Origin: an uncultured Chloroflexus sp.
GTDB taxonomy: Bacteria > Chloroflexota > Chloroflexia > Chloroflexales > Chloroflexaceae
Direction: 5' to 3'
NCBI RefSeq assembly: GCF_937951745.1
Contig: NZ_CALFBQ010000027.1
Span: forward strand, 1 to 64,000
Length of the DNA: 64,000 nt
Numbering within the stretch: the first letter of the stretch is position 1; every line of letters starts with the position of its first letter. Position numbers and translations under genes: made by a program. Below are positions 46,184-56,234 of this stretch, piece after piece. The notes under the pieces are model-generated. The model was not told the DNA's origin. It worked only from the letters and a program-made list of their open reading frames with translations, and searched no databases.

Positions 46184-46411
46184 CTAGGGGTCTGCATCAG
46201 TAGGCGGCTCATTCCAGCGCCAACGCACCTCGTTAAAACCAACCGGTAATTGCGAAAATTCTACGATAACATTTCCATCACTACGAACTTGACGAAATAC
46301 GTACATAATTATCTCTGACTGCGCCGCCACTGGTTGCACTACCCAAGAGCAGAACCAGATCAGGCCAAGGAAAAGAAACAGCATAGGATGACGACGGTTA
46401 TGGAAAGACAT
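46184..46411 (-). CDS. signal-peptide N-terminal part of the same protein, ends in TAG
   Basis: A 75-residue frame. AAGGAG lies seven bases before the ATG at 46411. The signal peptide is clear: MSFHNRRHP, hydrophobic MLFLFLGLIWFCSWVV and the cleavage region VAAQS. The mature part (MYVFRQVRSDGNVIVEFSQL) is only about 45 residues before the TAG at 46184-46186, too short for a normal secreted domain. The frame continues past the TAG without shift into the beta-rich 272-residue segment. Gap to the upstream lipoprotein gene is 16 bases, suggesting one operon. Confidence 0.6.
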   Translation of the reverse strand: MSFHNRRHPMLFLFLGLIWFCSWVVQPVAAQSEIIMYVFRQVRSDGNVIVEFSQLPVGFNEVRWRWNEPPTDADP

Positions 46412-46427
46412 CGTAAAGCTCCTTATC

Positions 46428-47720
46428 CTAGCGCGTAAGTACATACCGCGCGACATCACGGCCCAAGGTCATTCCCTGCATGCCATCCATAAACCAATGC
46501 ACACCACCGATGATTCGTGAGCGGGTAGCATCAGCGGCACGCTCGACGAGCAGGTCTTTGTGGTGTGGGAAGGTGACAATTAGCAGATTGGCCGCCGCCG
46601 AGCTAAAAGCGGCATGGCCCGACGGGTACGAAGGGTGGGGTGGGGTGGGCAACACCGGTTGCCATACCGGATCGACTTCAGCCATCCATTGTTCGGGCCG
46701 CTGGAAGCCATACAGGTATTTGTTATACCAACACGCGACAGCAGTATCGTGCATCGCGACGCCGAGATGGGCAAGGAGCGACGCCGTCTGCATTTCATCG
46801 AGCTTGTTGACTAACGCCATCGTAATCGCCGTCTCAAACCAGAGACCGGCAGGCGTGACGGTACCCACATCGGCGTGCCAATACCATGCCAGTTCGCGAT
46901 GCTCATCAGTCAGCACTTTCTGCCCTGCTCGAAAGTTAGTGCGTTCGCGCTCCATCTCTTCACTGTCCCACGCTGGCGGTGGCGGTAACACAATGGCATC
47001 ACCGGCGGGCAGGGCAACCGTCTTGACCGTGCCCCAATGCGGGTCAAGCGGGAGCTTGTTCGTGTTCCACCCACCACTTGCCGGCAAGGCAATCTCATAC
47101 ACCGCATTGCTGCCATCCTGCTGCGCCCACGCGACCACCTCGTGCCCCACCGCTTGCCCAATCTGGAAGCTGCGCGCGAGTTGTTCCGGCGGCACCGGAT
47201 CGCGCAGCCACAGCCCATGCCAACGTGACACGTAGACATACCCCTCAATAATCTCGTTGTGTTGGGGATGGAGATAGCGCAACACCGGCCACATCGCGCC
47301 GGCCAGCAGCGCAGGGTTATCAACCGGCTGCTCCTGTGCGGCTTCACGCCCGACCATTAATGCATCGTTGAGCGCCACCGATACCAGCATCAATTCACGG
47401 GCGGCCCGATTGGGCGGCAGCCCATCACGGGCAATTAATTTGAGCGTGGTCTTGAGCCATTCGACGGCAACTGTGTGTGCCGTGTTCGTTGGTGGCGCTG
47501 GCGGCAAGTCGGCAAATGGTGCGTTTGCTGCGGCAGCTAATACCGCGCTCGTATCGGTCATTAACCAAAGCCGCGGCTTCAATGGGCTAATTAGCCTGCC
47601 ACTCGCCACAGGAGCTTGGGTAGGCGCTGGCGTGGGCCGGGATGGTTCGGGGGCGCTGGTCAATGGCGCAGCGCAGGCGGTCAGGACGAAGAGCAAGACG
47701 AACAGGTGGACGAATCGCAT
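46428..47720 (-). CDS. vanadium haloperoxidase/PAP2-like lipoprotein
   Basis: A 430-residue exported lipoprotein (lipobox LLFVLTAC, then a Pro/Thr-rich spacer). The vanadium-dependent haloperoxidase/PAP2 phosphatase motifs are in order: YGFQRPEQWM (K/RxxxxxxRP-like), PSYPSGHAAFSSA (PSGH) and SRIIGGVHWFMD (SRxxxxxHxxxD). It is either a haloperoxidase or an acid phosphatase outside the membrane; the sequence does not decide. It heads the run of secreted-protein genes before the tad cluster. A ribosome site GAGGTG precedes the ATG. Confidence 0.88.
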   Translation of the reverse strand: MRFVHLFVLLFVLTACAAPLTSAPEPSRPTPAPTQAPVASGRLISPLKPRLWLMTDTSAVLAAAANAPFADLPPAPPTNTAHTVAVEWLKTTLKLIARDGLPPNRAARELMLVSVALNDALMVGREAAQEQPVDNPALLAGAMWPVLRYLHPQHNEIIEGYVYVSRWHGLWLRDPVPPEQLARSFQIGQAVGHEVVAWAQQDGSNAVYEIALPASGGWNTNKLPLDPHWGTVKTVALPAGDAIVLPPPPAWDSEEMERERTNFRAGQKVLTDEHRELAWYWHADVGTVTPAGLWFETAITMALVNKLDEMQTASLLAHLGVAMHDTAVACWYNKYLYGFQRPEQWMAEVDPVWQPVLPTPPHPSYPSGHAAFSSAAANLLIVTFPHHKDLLVERAADATRSRIIGGVHWFMDGMQGMTLGRDVARYVLTR

Positions 47721-47936
47721 GCGACACCTCAGCGGTACAAAAATGTGTGCTCATATATGAAACCGCGCGAGATGCCAAAAGGATTCGCAGAAATTTCGAG
47801 CAATTGTTGAATGTCTCACTCTGGGGTAAACAAGCAGCAGTTGGCGGCTCAGTGCAGGTGACGCTGCGCGCGCAAGAGATTTGCCATCTGCGCGCTGCTA
47901 CAACCGCGACATACTGATTGAAAAGACATAACAGCC

Positions 47937-47960
47937 CCTCTCTCATCAATTGTGGAGAGG
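47937..47960. terminator. weak hairpin after pyrG
   Basis: CCTCTC and GAGAGG pair over six bases with a 12-base loop, about 35 bases beyond the pyrG stop. No T run follows. The rest of the 273-base gap to the haloperoxidase-like gene holds nothing recognisable. Confidence 0.3.
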
Positions 47961-47993
47961 AGCTCTTTATCAGGTTATACGCTTTAACAAAGG

Positions 47994-49695
<1,702 letters not shown>

Positions 49696-49846
49696 GCTGG
49701 CGCTCGCTTGCACTGTGCCGAAGCGGATTGCATGCCACACAATCGCTATTTACCGGATAGTCACACGTCCTATGATGAGCAGCATGTGTCTGCCGCACGT
49801 TTACACTTCAATTTTTCAGTATACCACATGTAAGCAGTATGAATGG

Positions 49847-50518
49847 TCAACTATGAGCCGGGCGCAGGATAACGATCCGGGTCTGCTCCTCATCGGCAGG
49901 CAAGGCATTCGCATTAACCACCAGCTTTTCTTCGGGGGTATATTCTTTCATACCCATTTCGCTCACAAACTTTTCGAGCGGCGCCAGCGGCGGGTCGAAA
50001 TCGATCTGCCCCATCGCGTAATGCATTGGGATTACAAAACGAGGTTCGATCTGGCTGATCACATTACTAGCCATAGCCGGCCCAATCGTCTCGCCGCCGC
50101 CTACCGGCACAAACAGCACATCGACGTTCGAGCCAATCTCTTCAAGCTGGCTCGTGGTCAATTCGTGGCCAAGATCGCCGAGATGGCAGAAGACCAAATC
50201 ATCGAGATGGATGATATACACGGTATTGAAGCCGCGTTCAGCACCTTTCACTGTGTCGTGGAAGGTGCGCACGCCGGTAATCAGTACCCCGCCAATCTCA
50301 TACTCGCCGGGGCCATCAACCACAAAGACGCGATCGCGCAGGGGGCGCACCGCAGCCACGTGATCGTGGTCAGGATGATGATGGCTAACGGTGACGATCG
50401 TCGCGGTTGGCCGGCCTAGGTCGAAACCGATCGAGCGATGGTAGGGATCGCACACGATGGTGCCATCGCGACCGCGCAAGCGAAAACAGGCATGACCGAG
50501 ATATTGTACTTCTGCCAT
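49847..50518 (-). CDS. UPF0173 metal-dependent hydrolase (MBL fold)
   Basis: A 223-residue metallo-beta-lactamase-like protein of the UPF0173/YtkL group. MAEVQYLGHACFRLRGRDGTIVCDP is the family opening, and SHHHPDHDHV holds the metal ligands; later His residues in HLGDLGH and IPMHY complete the site. The ATG at 50518 follows AAGGA; the longer frame to 50713 is not family-like. The role of the family is unclear. It is alone between pyrG and recX. Confidence 0.92.
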   Translation of the reverse strand: MAEVQYLGHACFRLRGRDGTIVCDPYHRSIGFDLGRPTATIVTVSHHHPDHDHVAAVRPLRDRVFVVDGPGEYEIGGVLITGVRTFHDTVKGAERGFNTVYIIHLDDLVFCHLGDLGHELTTSQLEEIGSNVDVLFVPVGGGETIGPAMASNVISQIEPRFVIPMHYAMGQIDFDPPLAPLEKFVSEMGMKEYTPEEKLVVNANALPADEEQTRIVILRPAHS

Positions 50519-51088
50519 AGTGAAATCCTTAACATCGTCAGGCGACCGTAACCGAGTATGTACCGTGACGCACTTCTTATTTTCTGTTGGCAAGCTGTTG
50601 CCGGCTGCAAAATGATCCGATGCAGCCACATCATATCCAGCAAGCCGGTGTCTGTCCAATAGCACAGATAGCGTTTTGGGAAGGCAATCCGCTGTTGTCA
50701 CTGCCATTCCCACTGCTCATCCTCGCACCTGCAAGCGAAAGACAGAGAATCGCTGCGCCTCCTGATGACCGAAACAGACGCTAACCCAACCGGATTCGCC
50801 AGAAGACGCTATCCCTGTGCAGGGCAGGAATGTGCGCCAAACGCGATCGAGACACGAGACACTGCTGCTGCGGCCCGGCCTCTCCCGAATGCTCCACCTG
50901 CGGGTGGGTCGCCCGGCGCATGTGCCTTGTATCAGCGCGTTGCTTGCCACGGGTCCACCTGCAGATGGGTCACCCATACTCCAGCGCTACGCTTGCGGAT
51001 CGTCTCTCGGTGTTTGTGCCAGACTAAATCACGCCTTGCGAAACAATGTTGGCCCAGTCTACCTTGACGCTATAGCTCATCGGCCATC
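50519..51088. other. 570-base gene-less stretch
   Basis: Several overlapping short plus-strand frames are low-complexity and unlike any family. An imperfect direct repeat CCACCTGCGGGTGGGTC / CCACCTGCAGATGGGTC lies near 50900 and 50957. Nothing else is recognised. Confidence 0.5.
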
Positions 51089-51757
51089 TTACCAATCTGG
51101 CCCATCCTCCCCCAGATGCAATTCACGCCAAAGGCGAGCAAGGATGGGCCGGATCAGATCGGCGGCAAATCCGCGGCGTAGCAGATAACCACCGAAGCGG
51201 CGTTGAAAGGCGGCCCAATCGGCAACCTTCGCATAGCGCGGCAGAACAGCACGCGCGACTGCCTCGGCCCGCTCACGCTCGCTCATACCATCATCTTCCG
51301 CCGCTAACGCTTCATCGATAATCGCCGGCTCAATCCCCTTGTGGCGCAATTCGGCCCGCAAGGCGCGATTGCCGCGAGGACGCAAGGCGCGCCGGTTAGC
51401 GACCCAGCGACTGGCAAAATCAGCGTCATTAAGCAGACCCAATTCGTGCAGCCGGGCAATCGCGCGCGTACACGTCGCCTCGTCAAAACCTTTGCGCTGC
51501 AGATAACGCCACATTTCAGCAGTCGAACGCGGTCGCCGCTCAAGCTGCTGCAACGCTTTCTGCAATGCCTGATCAGCCTGCTCGCTGGCAACGAGGCGTT
51601 CCCATGCCGTCTCATCAAGCTGCACGCCTACCGCCAAACGCTCGCGCACCAGCGTATTGAGGCTAATGCCCAGCGCAAACTCGCCGTCAATGAAGACATT
51701 GACACGCTGCGGGTCATTGCTTTGCTGGCGAATAGCGGTGATGGTACCGGTTGGCAT
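51089..51757 (-). CDS. recX: regulatory protein RecX
   Basis: A 222-residue helical protein with three tandem RecX-type repeats, seen in RSTAEMWRYLQRKGFDEATCTRAIARLHELGLLNDADFA, then RPRGNRALRAELRHKGIEPAIIDEAL and the last FQRRFGGYLLRRGFAADLIRPIL. It modulates RecA filaments. The gene follows recA on the same strand after about 320 bases. The N-terminal 45 residues (GTITAIRQQSNDPQRVNVFIDGEFALGI) are the beta-rich extension seen in many RecX. Confidence 0.92.
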   Translation of the reverse strand: MPTGTITAIRQQSNDPQRVNVFIDGEFALGISLNTLVRERLAVGVQLDETAWERLVASEQADQALQKALQQLERRPRSTAEMWRYLQRKGFDEATCTRAIARLHELGLLNDADFASRWVANRRALRPRGNRALRAELRHKGIEPAIIDEALAAEDDGMSERERAEAVARAVLPRYAKVADWAAFQRRFGGYLLRRGFAADLIRPILARLWRELHLGEDGPDW

Positions 51758-52080
51758 AGCGCAGGTCTAGCTCGTTCGCAACTAGCAGGAGTTGGATATG
51801 TTGGCGCAGGCAGCAGTGCATTGCGCTTCCTGCGACACCCAAACCGGGAAAAGGACCCTCTCGGCGGCGCACCGTAACGATTGCACTACGCGCGCAGCCA
51901 TCACCGCGCCGCGTAAGCAGCGACTGCACGCGGTGACAATGCGCCCGCATAGCAGTGGTGCGCTCGCGTCCATCGCGCCGCGTAAGCAGCGACTGCACCC
52001 TGCCCACACCGCCCCAAGAACGATGAACGCCGCTAGCCACACTCTCGCCAACGGCGCTCACCCTGCCTACAACGCGAACG
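51758..52080. other. 323-base gap between recA and recX
   Basis: No credible gene. It contains two 25-base direct repeats (see 51905-51998) and a degenerate third copy near 51868. The gap could carry a terminator or processing sites that separate recA from recX. Confidence 0.5.
51905..51998. repeat. two 25-base direct repeats, period 69
   Basis: The sequence CGCGCCGCGTAAGCAGCGAC followed by TGCAC occurs at 51905-51929 and again, unchanged, at 51974-51998. A degenerate form (GCGCACCGTAACGATTGCAC) lies just upstream. The copies lie between recA and recX. Confidence 0.7.
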
Positions 52081-53136
52081 CTACTCTTCAAAAATACCGT
52101 CATCGTCGCCGACATCGGCGCTCGGCGCAATCACTGACGGATTGGTCAACGCTTGCGCTTTTATCAAGCGTTCGATCTCATCGGTCAGGGCCGGATTATT
52201 CTTGAGAAACTCGCGCACATTTTCGCGCCCTTGGCCGAGCCGATCTTCACCGAGATAGAACCACGCACCGCTCTTGCGGATGATGCCCAACTCAGTGCCG
52301 ATGTCAATGATATTGCCTTCGCGCGAGATGCCTTCGTTGGCCAGAATATCGAATTCGGCCTGCCGGAAGGGCGGCGCGACTTTGTTCTTGATCACCTTTA
52401 CCCGCACCCGCGAACCGATCGCCTCTTGCCCTTGCTTGAGCGTCTCGATCCGCCGAATGTCAAGCCGCACCGAGGCATAGAACTTGAGCGCCTGCCCGCC
52501 AGTGGTCGTTTCCGGCGAGCCGAACATCACGCCAATCTTCATCCGCAACTGGTTGATAAAGATGACAACCGTGCGACTCTTGCTGATCGCGCCCGACAAT
52601 TTGCGCAACGCTTGGCTCATTAGGCGAGCTTGCATACCGGGCATCGAATCGCCCATATCGCCTTCAATTTCGGCCCGCGGCACCAAGGCGGCGACCGAGT
52701 CGATCACAATCACGTCGATCGCGTTCGAGCGCACCAGCATTTCGCAGATCTCAAGCGCCTGCTCGCCGGTGTCGGGCTGTGATACCAGCAGGTCATTGGT
52801 ATTGACGCCACACCGCGCTGCGTAGACGGGGTCAAAAGCGTGTTCGGCGTCGATAAAGGCGCAGACGCCACCCATCTTCTGCGCTTCGGCGATAATGTGT
52901 TGGGCCAGCGTAGTTTTGCCGCTGCTCTCAGGGCCAAAAATCTCGATCACGCGCCCGCGCGGTACGCCGCCGATGCCCAGCGCAATGTCGAGGGCAATCG
53001 AACCGGTGGGAATGGCTTCGATGGCCAGCCGGTTCCCAACCTCTCCCATCTTCATGATGGAGCCTTTGCCAAACTTTCGATCGATCTGCGACATTGCCGC
53101 CGCGAGCGCTTTTTCTTTCTCCGGGGTGATTGCCAT
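52081..53136 (-). CDS. recA: recombinase RecA
   Basis: A 351-residue RecA: N-terminal helix ([20 protein letters not shown]), Walker [20 protein letters not shown]1/L2 DNA loops ([31 protein letters not shown]) and an acidic C-terminal tail. It forms filaments on single-stranded DNA for recombination and induction of the SOS response. The ATG at 53136 with GGAGGAG upstream is preferred; an in-frame GTG at 53166 also has a ribosome site, so a 10-residue longer form is possible. A promoter with a palindromic operator lies upstream. Confidence 0.97.
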   Translation of the reverse strand: MAITPEKEKALAAAMSQIDRKFGKGSIMKMGEVGNRLAIEAIPTGSIALDIALGIGGVPRGRVIEIFGPESSGKTTLAQHIIAEAQKMGGVCAFIDAEHAFDPVYAARCGVNTNDLLVSQPDTGEQALEICEMLVRSNAIDVIVIDSVAALVPRAEIEGDMGDSMPGMQARLMSQALRKLSGAISKSRTVVIFINQLRMKIGVMFGSPETTTGGQALKFYASVRLDIRRIETLKQGQEAIGSRVRVKVIKNKVAPPFRQAEFDILANEGISREGNIIDIGTELGIIRKSGAWFYLGEDRLGQGRENVREFLKNNPALTDEIERLIKAQALTNPSVIAPSADVGDDDGIFEE

Positions 53137-53229
53137 CGCGGGCGCTCCTCCATTATTCGTACCCACTCGTATGCTCCTCTTGCTACTCTACTCGATGGGG
53201 AGGGCGCTGTCAACGCCGTTGCCTGCCCC

Positions 53230-53260
53230 GTACATATGTGCTATAATAGCACAAGTGTAC
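53230..53260. promoter_or_regulatory. palindromic operator candidate (LexA-like) at recA
   Basis: Arms TGTGCTAT and ATAGCACA pair perfectly around a single central base (53237-53253). The symmetry extends outward as GTACA/TGTAC with two mismatches. It overlaps the -10 box of the recA promoter, so a bound repressor would block initiation. It does not match the Bacillus/actinobacterial GAAC-N4-GTTC box or the proteobacterial CTGT-N8-ACAG box. Confidence 0.6.
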
Positions 53261-53271
53261 GACTATGACAA
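53243..53271 (-). promoter_or_regulatory. recA promoter
   Basis: On the minus strand TTGTCA (53266-53271) and TATTAT (53243-53248) are separated by exactly 17 bases, the best sigma-70-type promoter in this window. Initiation is expected near 53236, about 100 bases before the recA start. Confidence 0.75.
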
Positions 53272-53675
53272 GAGGGGCGCGATTTTTTCCTCCCTATTAG
53301 TATACCGCTGCAAACAGCAAAACGATGCGGAGATGGCGGGCCATTCGTCACAATCGTTCAGCTATCGGCCATCCGCTGAACGAACTGACGGTGCGACAAG
53401 GTGAGAGGGGGTGGCAAGCCGCATACCTTCACAAGCATGCTTGCACACCATCAGGTGGGTTATCGAGCAATCCTCGCAAGCATACGGAGCAGGCCGGGCT
53501 TGGTGCGCAAGCCGCCTCACCGCGCTCATACCGCCAAAAAGCTTTTTGCAGTATTGGTAACGAAACGCTTTTCGCAGTTTTTTGCGGCAATGATTCAATG
53601 GCCTTTTTTGATGAATCTGCCCCGCAAACATGGTATAGTGCAGATAGTTGTACCAGCATCGTCAGAGGTGAGACA

Positions 53676-54167
53676 ATGGTCAAACGCATTCCGCCCGGCC
53701 CCGGCCAAGAATCGGTCTGGGACTATCCACGCCCGCCGCGGCTCGAACCGACCTCGCGCCGGATCCGGGTGATCTTTGCCGGGATCACGCTGGTCGATAG
53801 CCGGCGCGCAATCCGGGTGCTCGAAACCAGCCATCCGCCGGTCTATTATGTTCCGCCCGCCGATGTGCAGATGGCCTTCCTCCGCCCCAATCTGGCTCGA
53901 TCATTCTGCGAATTCAAGGGCATCGCCACCTATTACGATGTGGTGGTTGGCGAGCGCAGCGCTGTACAAGCGGCGTGGTCGTACCTTGACCCCACGCCTG
54001 ATTTCGCGTCCATCCGCGGGTATCTCGCCTTCTACGCCGCTCCGATGGATGCCTGCTATGTTGATGATGAACAGGTGACGCCCCAACCGGGCGGATTTTA
54101 CGGCGGATGGATTACGAGCGATATTGTCGGGCCGTTCAAGGGCGGTTCCGGCACGTGGGGATGGTAG
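53676..54167 (+). CDS. DUF427 family protein
   Basis: A 163-residue protein of the DUF427 (PF04248) family: SRRIRVIFAGITLVDSRRAIRVLETSHPPVYYVPPADV, then FCEFKGIATYYDVVVG and AWSYLDPTPDFASIRGYLAFYAAPMDACYVDDE. Its role is unknown; members are small beta proteins often in Actinobacteria and Chloroflexota. The ATG at 53676 has AGAGGTGAG upstream. TATAGT at 53634-53639 may be the -10 box. It lacks a signal peptide. Confidence 0.9.
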   Translation: MVKRIPPGPGQESVWDYPRPPRLEPTSRRIRVIFAGITLVDSRRAIRVLETSHPPVYYVPPADVQMAFLRPNLARSFCEFKGIATYYDVVVGERSAVQAAWSYLDPTPDFASIRGYLAFYAAPMDACYVDDEQVTPQPGGFYGGWITSDIVGPFKGGSGTWGW

Positions 54168-54566
54168 AGCTGCTCTCGCCCCGACACGGGAGGAGCTGAG
54201 CGTAACTGGTGGCTATAGCCGAGAATGCCTGATGCGATAGTTGGGCTGCCGCACTCCATTCAGGCACTGTCGCTGCGCTTATGCGACAGGGCTGCGCTTG
54301 CCCCGATGGAGGCCGAGCGGTGCGCCACCGGCGGTCTTGGCCGGGGATGGATGATACGCAGTTGGACCGCCGCACGTCATACGAGCATAGCGCAAAGGCT
54401 ATGTATGCACTATAACGACCTTAGCTCGCCGGTCACACGAGTGCAACCGCCGGTATTTTGCGCGATGCATTGCATGCACGCTGGCAATGACACAGATAGG
54501 CCTGTACCCCTTTCATAGGAGGTGGCACTAGCCGAGAACCACGTTTTGAAGAGAAAGGACGAACCG
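54168..54566. other. 399-base gene-less stretch with hairpins
   Basis: It holds CTGTCGC/GCGACAG (a 7-bp stem near 54268-54290), a half-copy of the GCCGCACTCCAT repeat near 54247, and a GGCAATGACA repeat end near 54483. The operon promoter must lie here, but no clear -10/-35 pair was found. Confidence 0.5.
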
Positions 54567-56186
54567 ATGAATCAATCAGACGAGCGGCTGCACGTGTTGC
54601 AGATAGCCCGATCTGAGGTATTGGCCGGGCGGATGAGCCGCCGCGCATTTCTACGCCTTGGGTTGGCGCTCGGCTTATCAGCCGGTGCAACGGCGCTAGC
54701 AGCCTGCGGCGGAACTGCGCCAGCGTCTGCCCCCACCGCCGCACCAGCTCCTGCCGGCAGCGGCCCCAGCGGGAGGCTGCGCGTGGCGAGCGAAATTCCG
54801 GTGCAGCTTGACCCGGCGTTCGCTTCGTCAGACGCTGAAATCCTCATTCTGAACCACGTGTACGACTATCTGGTTGATATCGACGCCGGCAATAACGTCA
54901 TTCCCCGCCTTGCCCGCGAATGGACGATCAGCGACGATGGTTTACGCTACCGATTGACTCTCGCCAGTGGCGTCACTTTTCACGATGGTAGTCCGCTCAC
55001 TGCTGCCGATGTGGTATGGACATTCAATCGCCTGCGCGATGCGTCGCTGCAATTGCCAACTGCCGACCTCTACGCCAACATTGCCGATATTGCCGCCGAC
55101 GGCGAGAATGCTGTTGTCTTTACGCTATCCGCTCCTAATCCGTTCTTCCTCTACGATCTATCCGATAATCACGCATTGATCCTCCGAGCCGGCACGGCGA
55201 ATCCGGCCACGACCTTTAACGGCACTGGCCCCTTTAAGGTAGTGGAGTATCGCACCGAGAACCGGATCGATCTAGCGGCCAATCCGGCTTATTTCCAAAC
55301 CGGCAAGCCGGCGGTCGCCGACCTTGAGATCATCTTTTTCGCCGATCAAGCAGCGGCGGTTGATGCACTGCGCGGCGGGCAGGTCGATCTGGTGTTGCGT
55401 ATGCCAACGCCGCTGTTCCAAACCCTGCAACAGACAGCGGGGATCGTAGCGGTGCAGACGCCGACCAACGGCTTTGATCTGGTGCGGTTGCGCGCCGACC
55501 GGGAGCCGGGCAACAAGCCCGAGGTGATCCGCGCCCTGAAACTGGCTACTGACCGCCAAGCGATCTTCCGCCAAGTGAAAGCCGGCTTGGGCGCAGTGGG
55601 CCGCGACAGCCCGATTGGGCCACTCTTCAGCACCTACTACTCTGAAGAAACGCCGCTCCCGGCACGCGATCCGGCGGCAGCGCGTGCGTTGCTCGCGAGC
55701 GCAGGCTATCCTGACGGGTTGAAACTCGATCTGCACGTGCCCGATTCGGGTGATCGCCCCGATTTGGCGGTGGTGTTGAAGGAGCAGTGGGCTGAAGCCG
55801 GGATCGACATTAATGTGATCGTCGAGCCAGAAAGCGTCTACTACGGCGATAACGGCTGGCTAGAGGTCGATCTAGGCATTACCGGCTGGGGTTCGCGTCC
55901 GGTGCCGCAGTTTTACCTCGACGTGATGCTGGTGAGCGGTGCAGTGTGGAATGAAAGCCATTTTAGCGACGCCGAATTTGACGCGCTGGCCGCCACTGCC
56001 CGCACGACGCTTGACGAAGCCGAGCGTGCGCACGCCTACCGTGAGATTCAGCGCATTTTGATCGAGCGCGGCCCAATCATCATTCCCTACTTCTTTGCCC
56101 AGCTCAGCGCCCACCGTGAAGGATTGCGCGGATATGTGGCAAAGGCGTTTCCGGGCCGCACCGATCTGGCGGCAATTGCAGTGTAA
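54567..56186 (+). CDS. ABC transporter substrate-binding lipoprotein (peptide/nickel type)
   Basis: A 539-residue SBP_bac_5 protein. A twin-arginine signal (SRRAFLRLGLALGLSAGATALAACGG) carries a lipobox, so it is likely Tat-exported and lipid-anchored. Family markers are the GxLxVA opening, LAREWTISDDGLRYRLTLASGVTFHDGSPLTAADVVWTFNRL in outline, and the C-terminal RGPIIIPYFFAQ. It collects peptides, nickel or other ligands for the permease and ATPase genes that follow. The ATG at 54567 follows AAAGGAC. Ligand not identifiable. Confidence 0.93.
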   Translation: MNQSDERLHVLQIARSEVLAGRMSRRAFLRLGLALGLSAGATALAACGGTAPASAPTAAPAPAGSGPSGRLRVASEIPVQLDPAFASSDAEILILNHVYDYLVDIDAGNNVIPRLAREWTISDDGLRYRLTLASGVTFHDGSPLTAADVVWTFNRLRDASLQLPTADLYANIADIAADGENAVVFTLSAPNPFFLYDLSDNHALILRAGTANPATTFNGTGPFKVVEYRTENRIDLAANPAYFQTGKPAVADLEIIFFADQAAAVDALRGGQVDLVLRMPTPLFQTLQQTAGIVAVQTPTNGFDLVRLRADREPGNKPEVIRALKLATDRQAIFRQVKAGLGAVGRDSPIGPLFSTYYSEETPLPARDPAAARALLASAGYPDGLKLDLHVPDSGDRPDLAVVLKEQWAEAGIDINVIVEPESVYYGDNGWLEVDLGITGWGSRPVPQFYLDVMLVSGAVWNESHFSDAEFDALAATARTTLDEAERAHAYREIQRILIERGPIIIPYFFAQLSAHREGLRGYVAKAFPGRTDLAAIAV

Positions 56187-56234
56187 GATGGGCAAGAGCG
56201 AGCATCCTTTGGTGTTGAGAGTCGTGCGAGAACC

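Noticed and set aside
41283-46186. Genome-wide reassignment of TAG to an amino acid
   Set aside because: Several intact genes in the window, including hisF, recA, cpaB and the DUF427 gene, end in TAG at the family's normal C terminus.
50765-51188. Overlapping plus-strand frames of 100 and 123 residues upstream of recX
   Set aside because: They overlap one another and the recX gene, lack ribosome sites, and look like Arg/Ser/Cys-rich chance frames.
51905-51998. CRISPR array
   Set aside because: Only two exact copies plus one degenerate copy, with 44-base spacing and no cas genes; two copies do not make an array.
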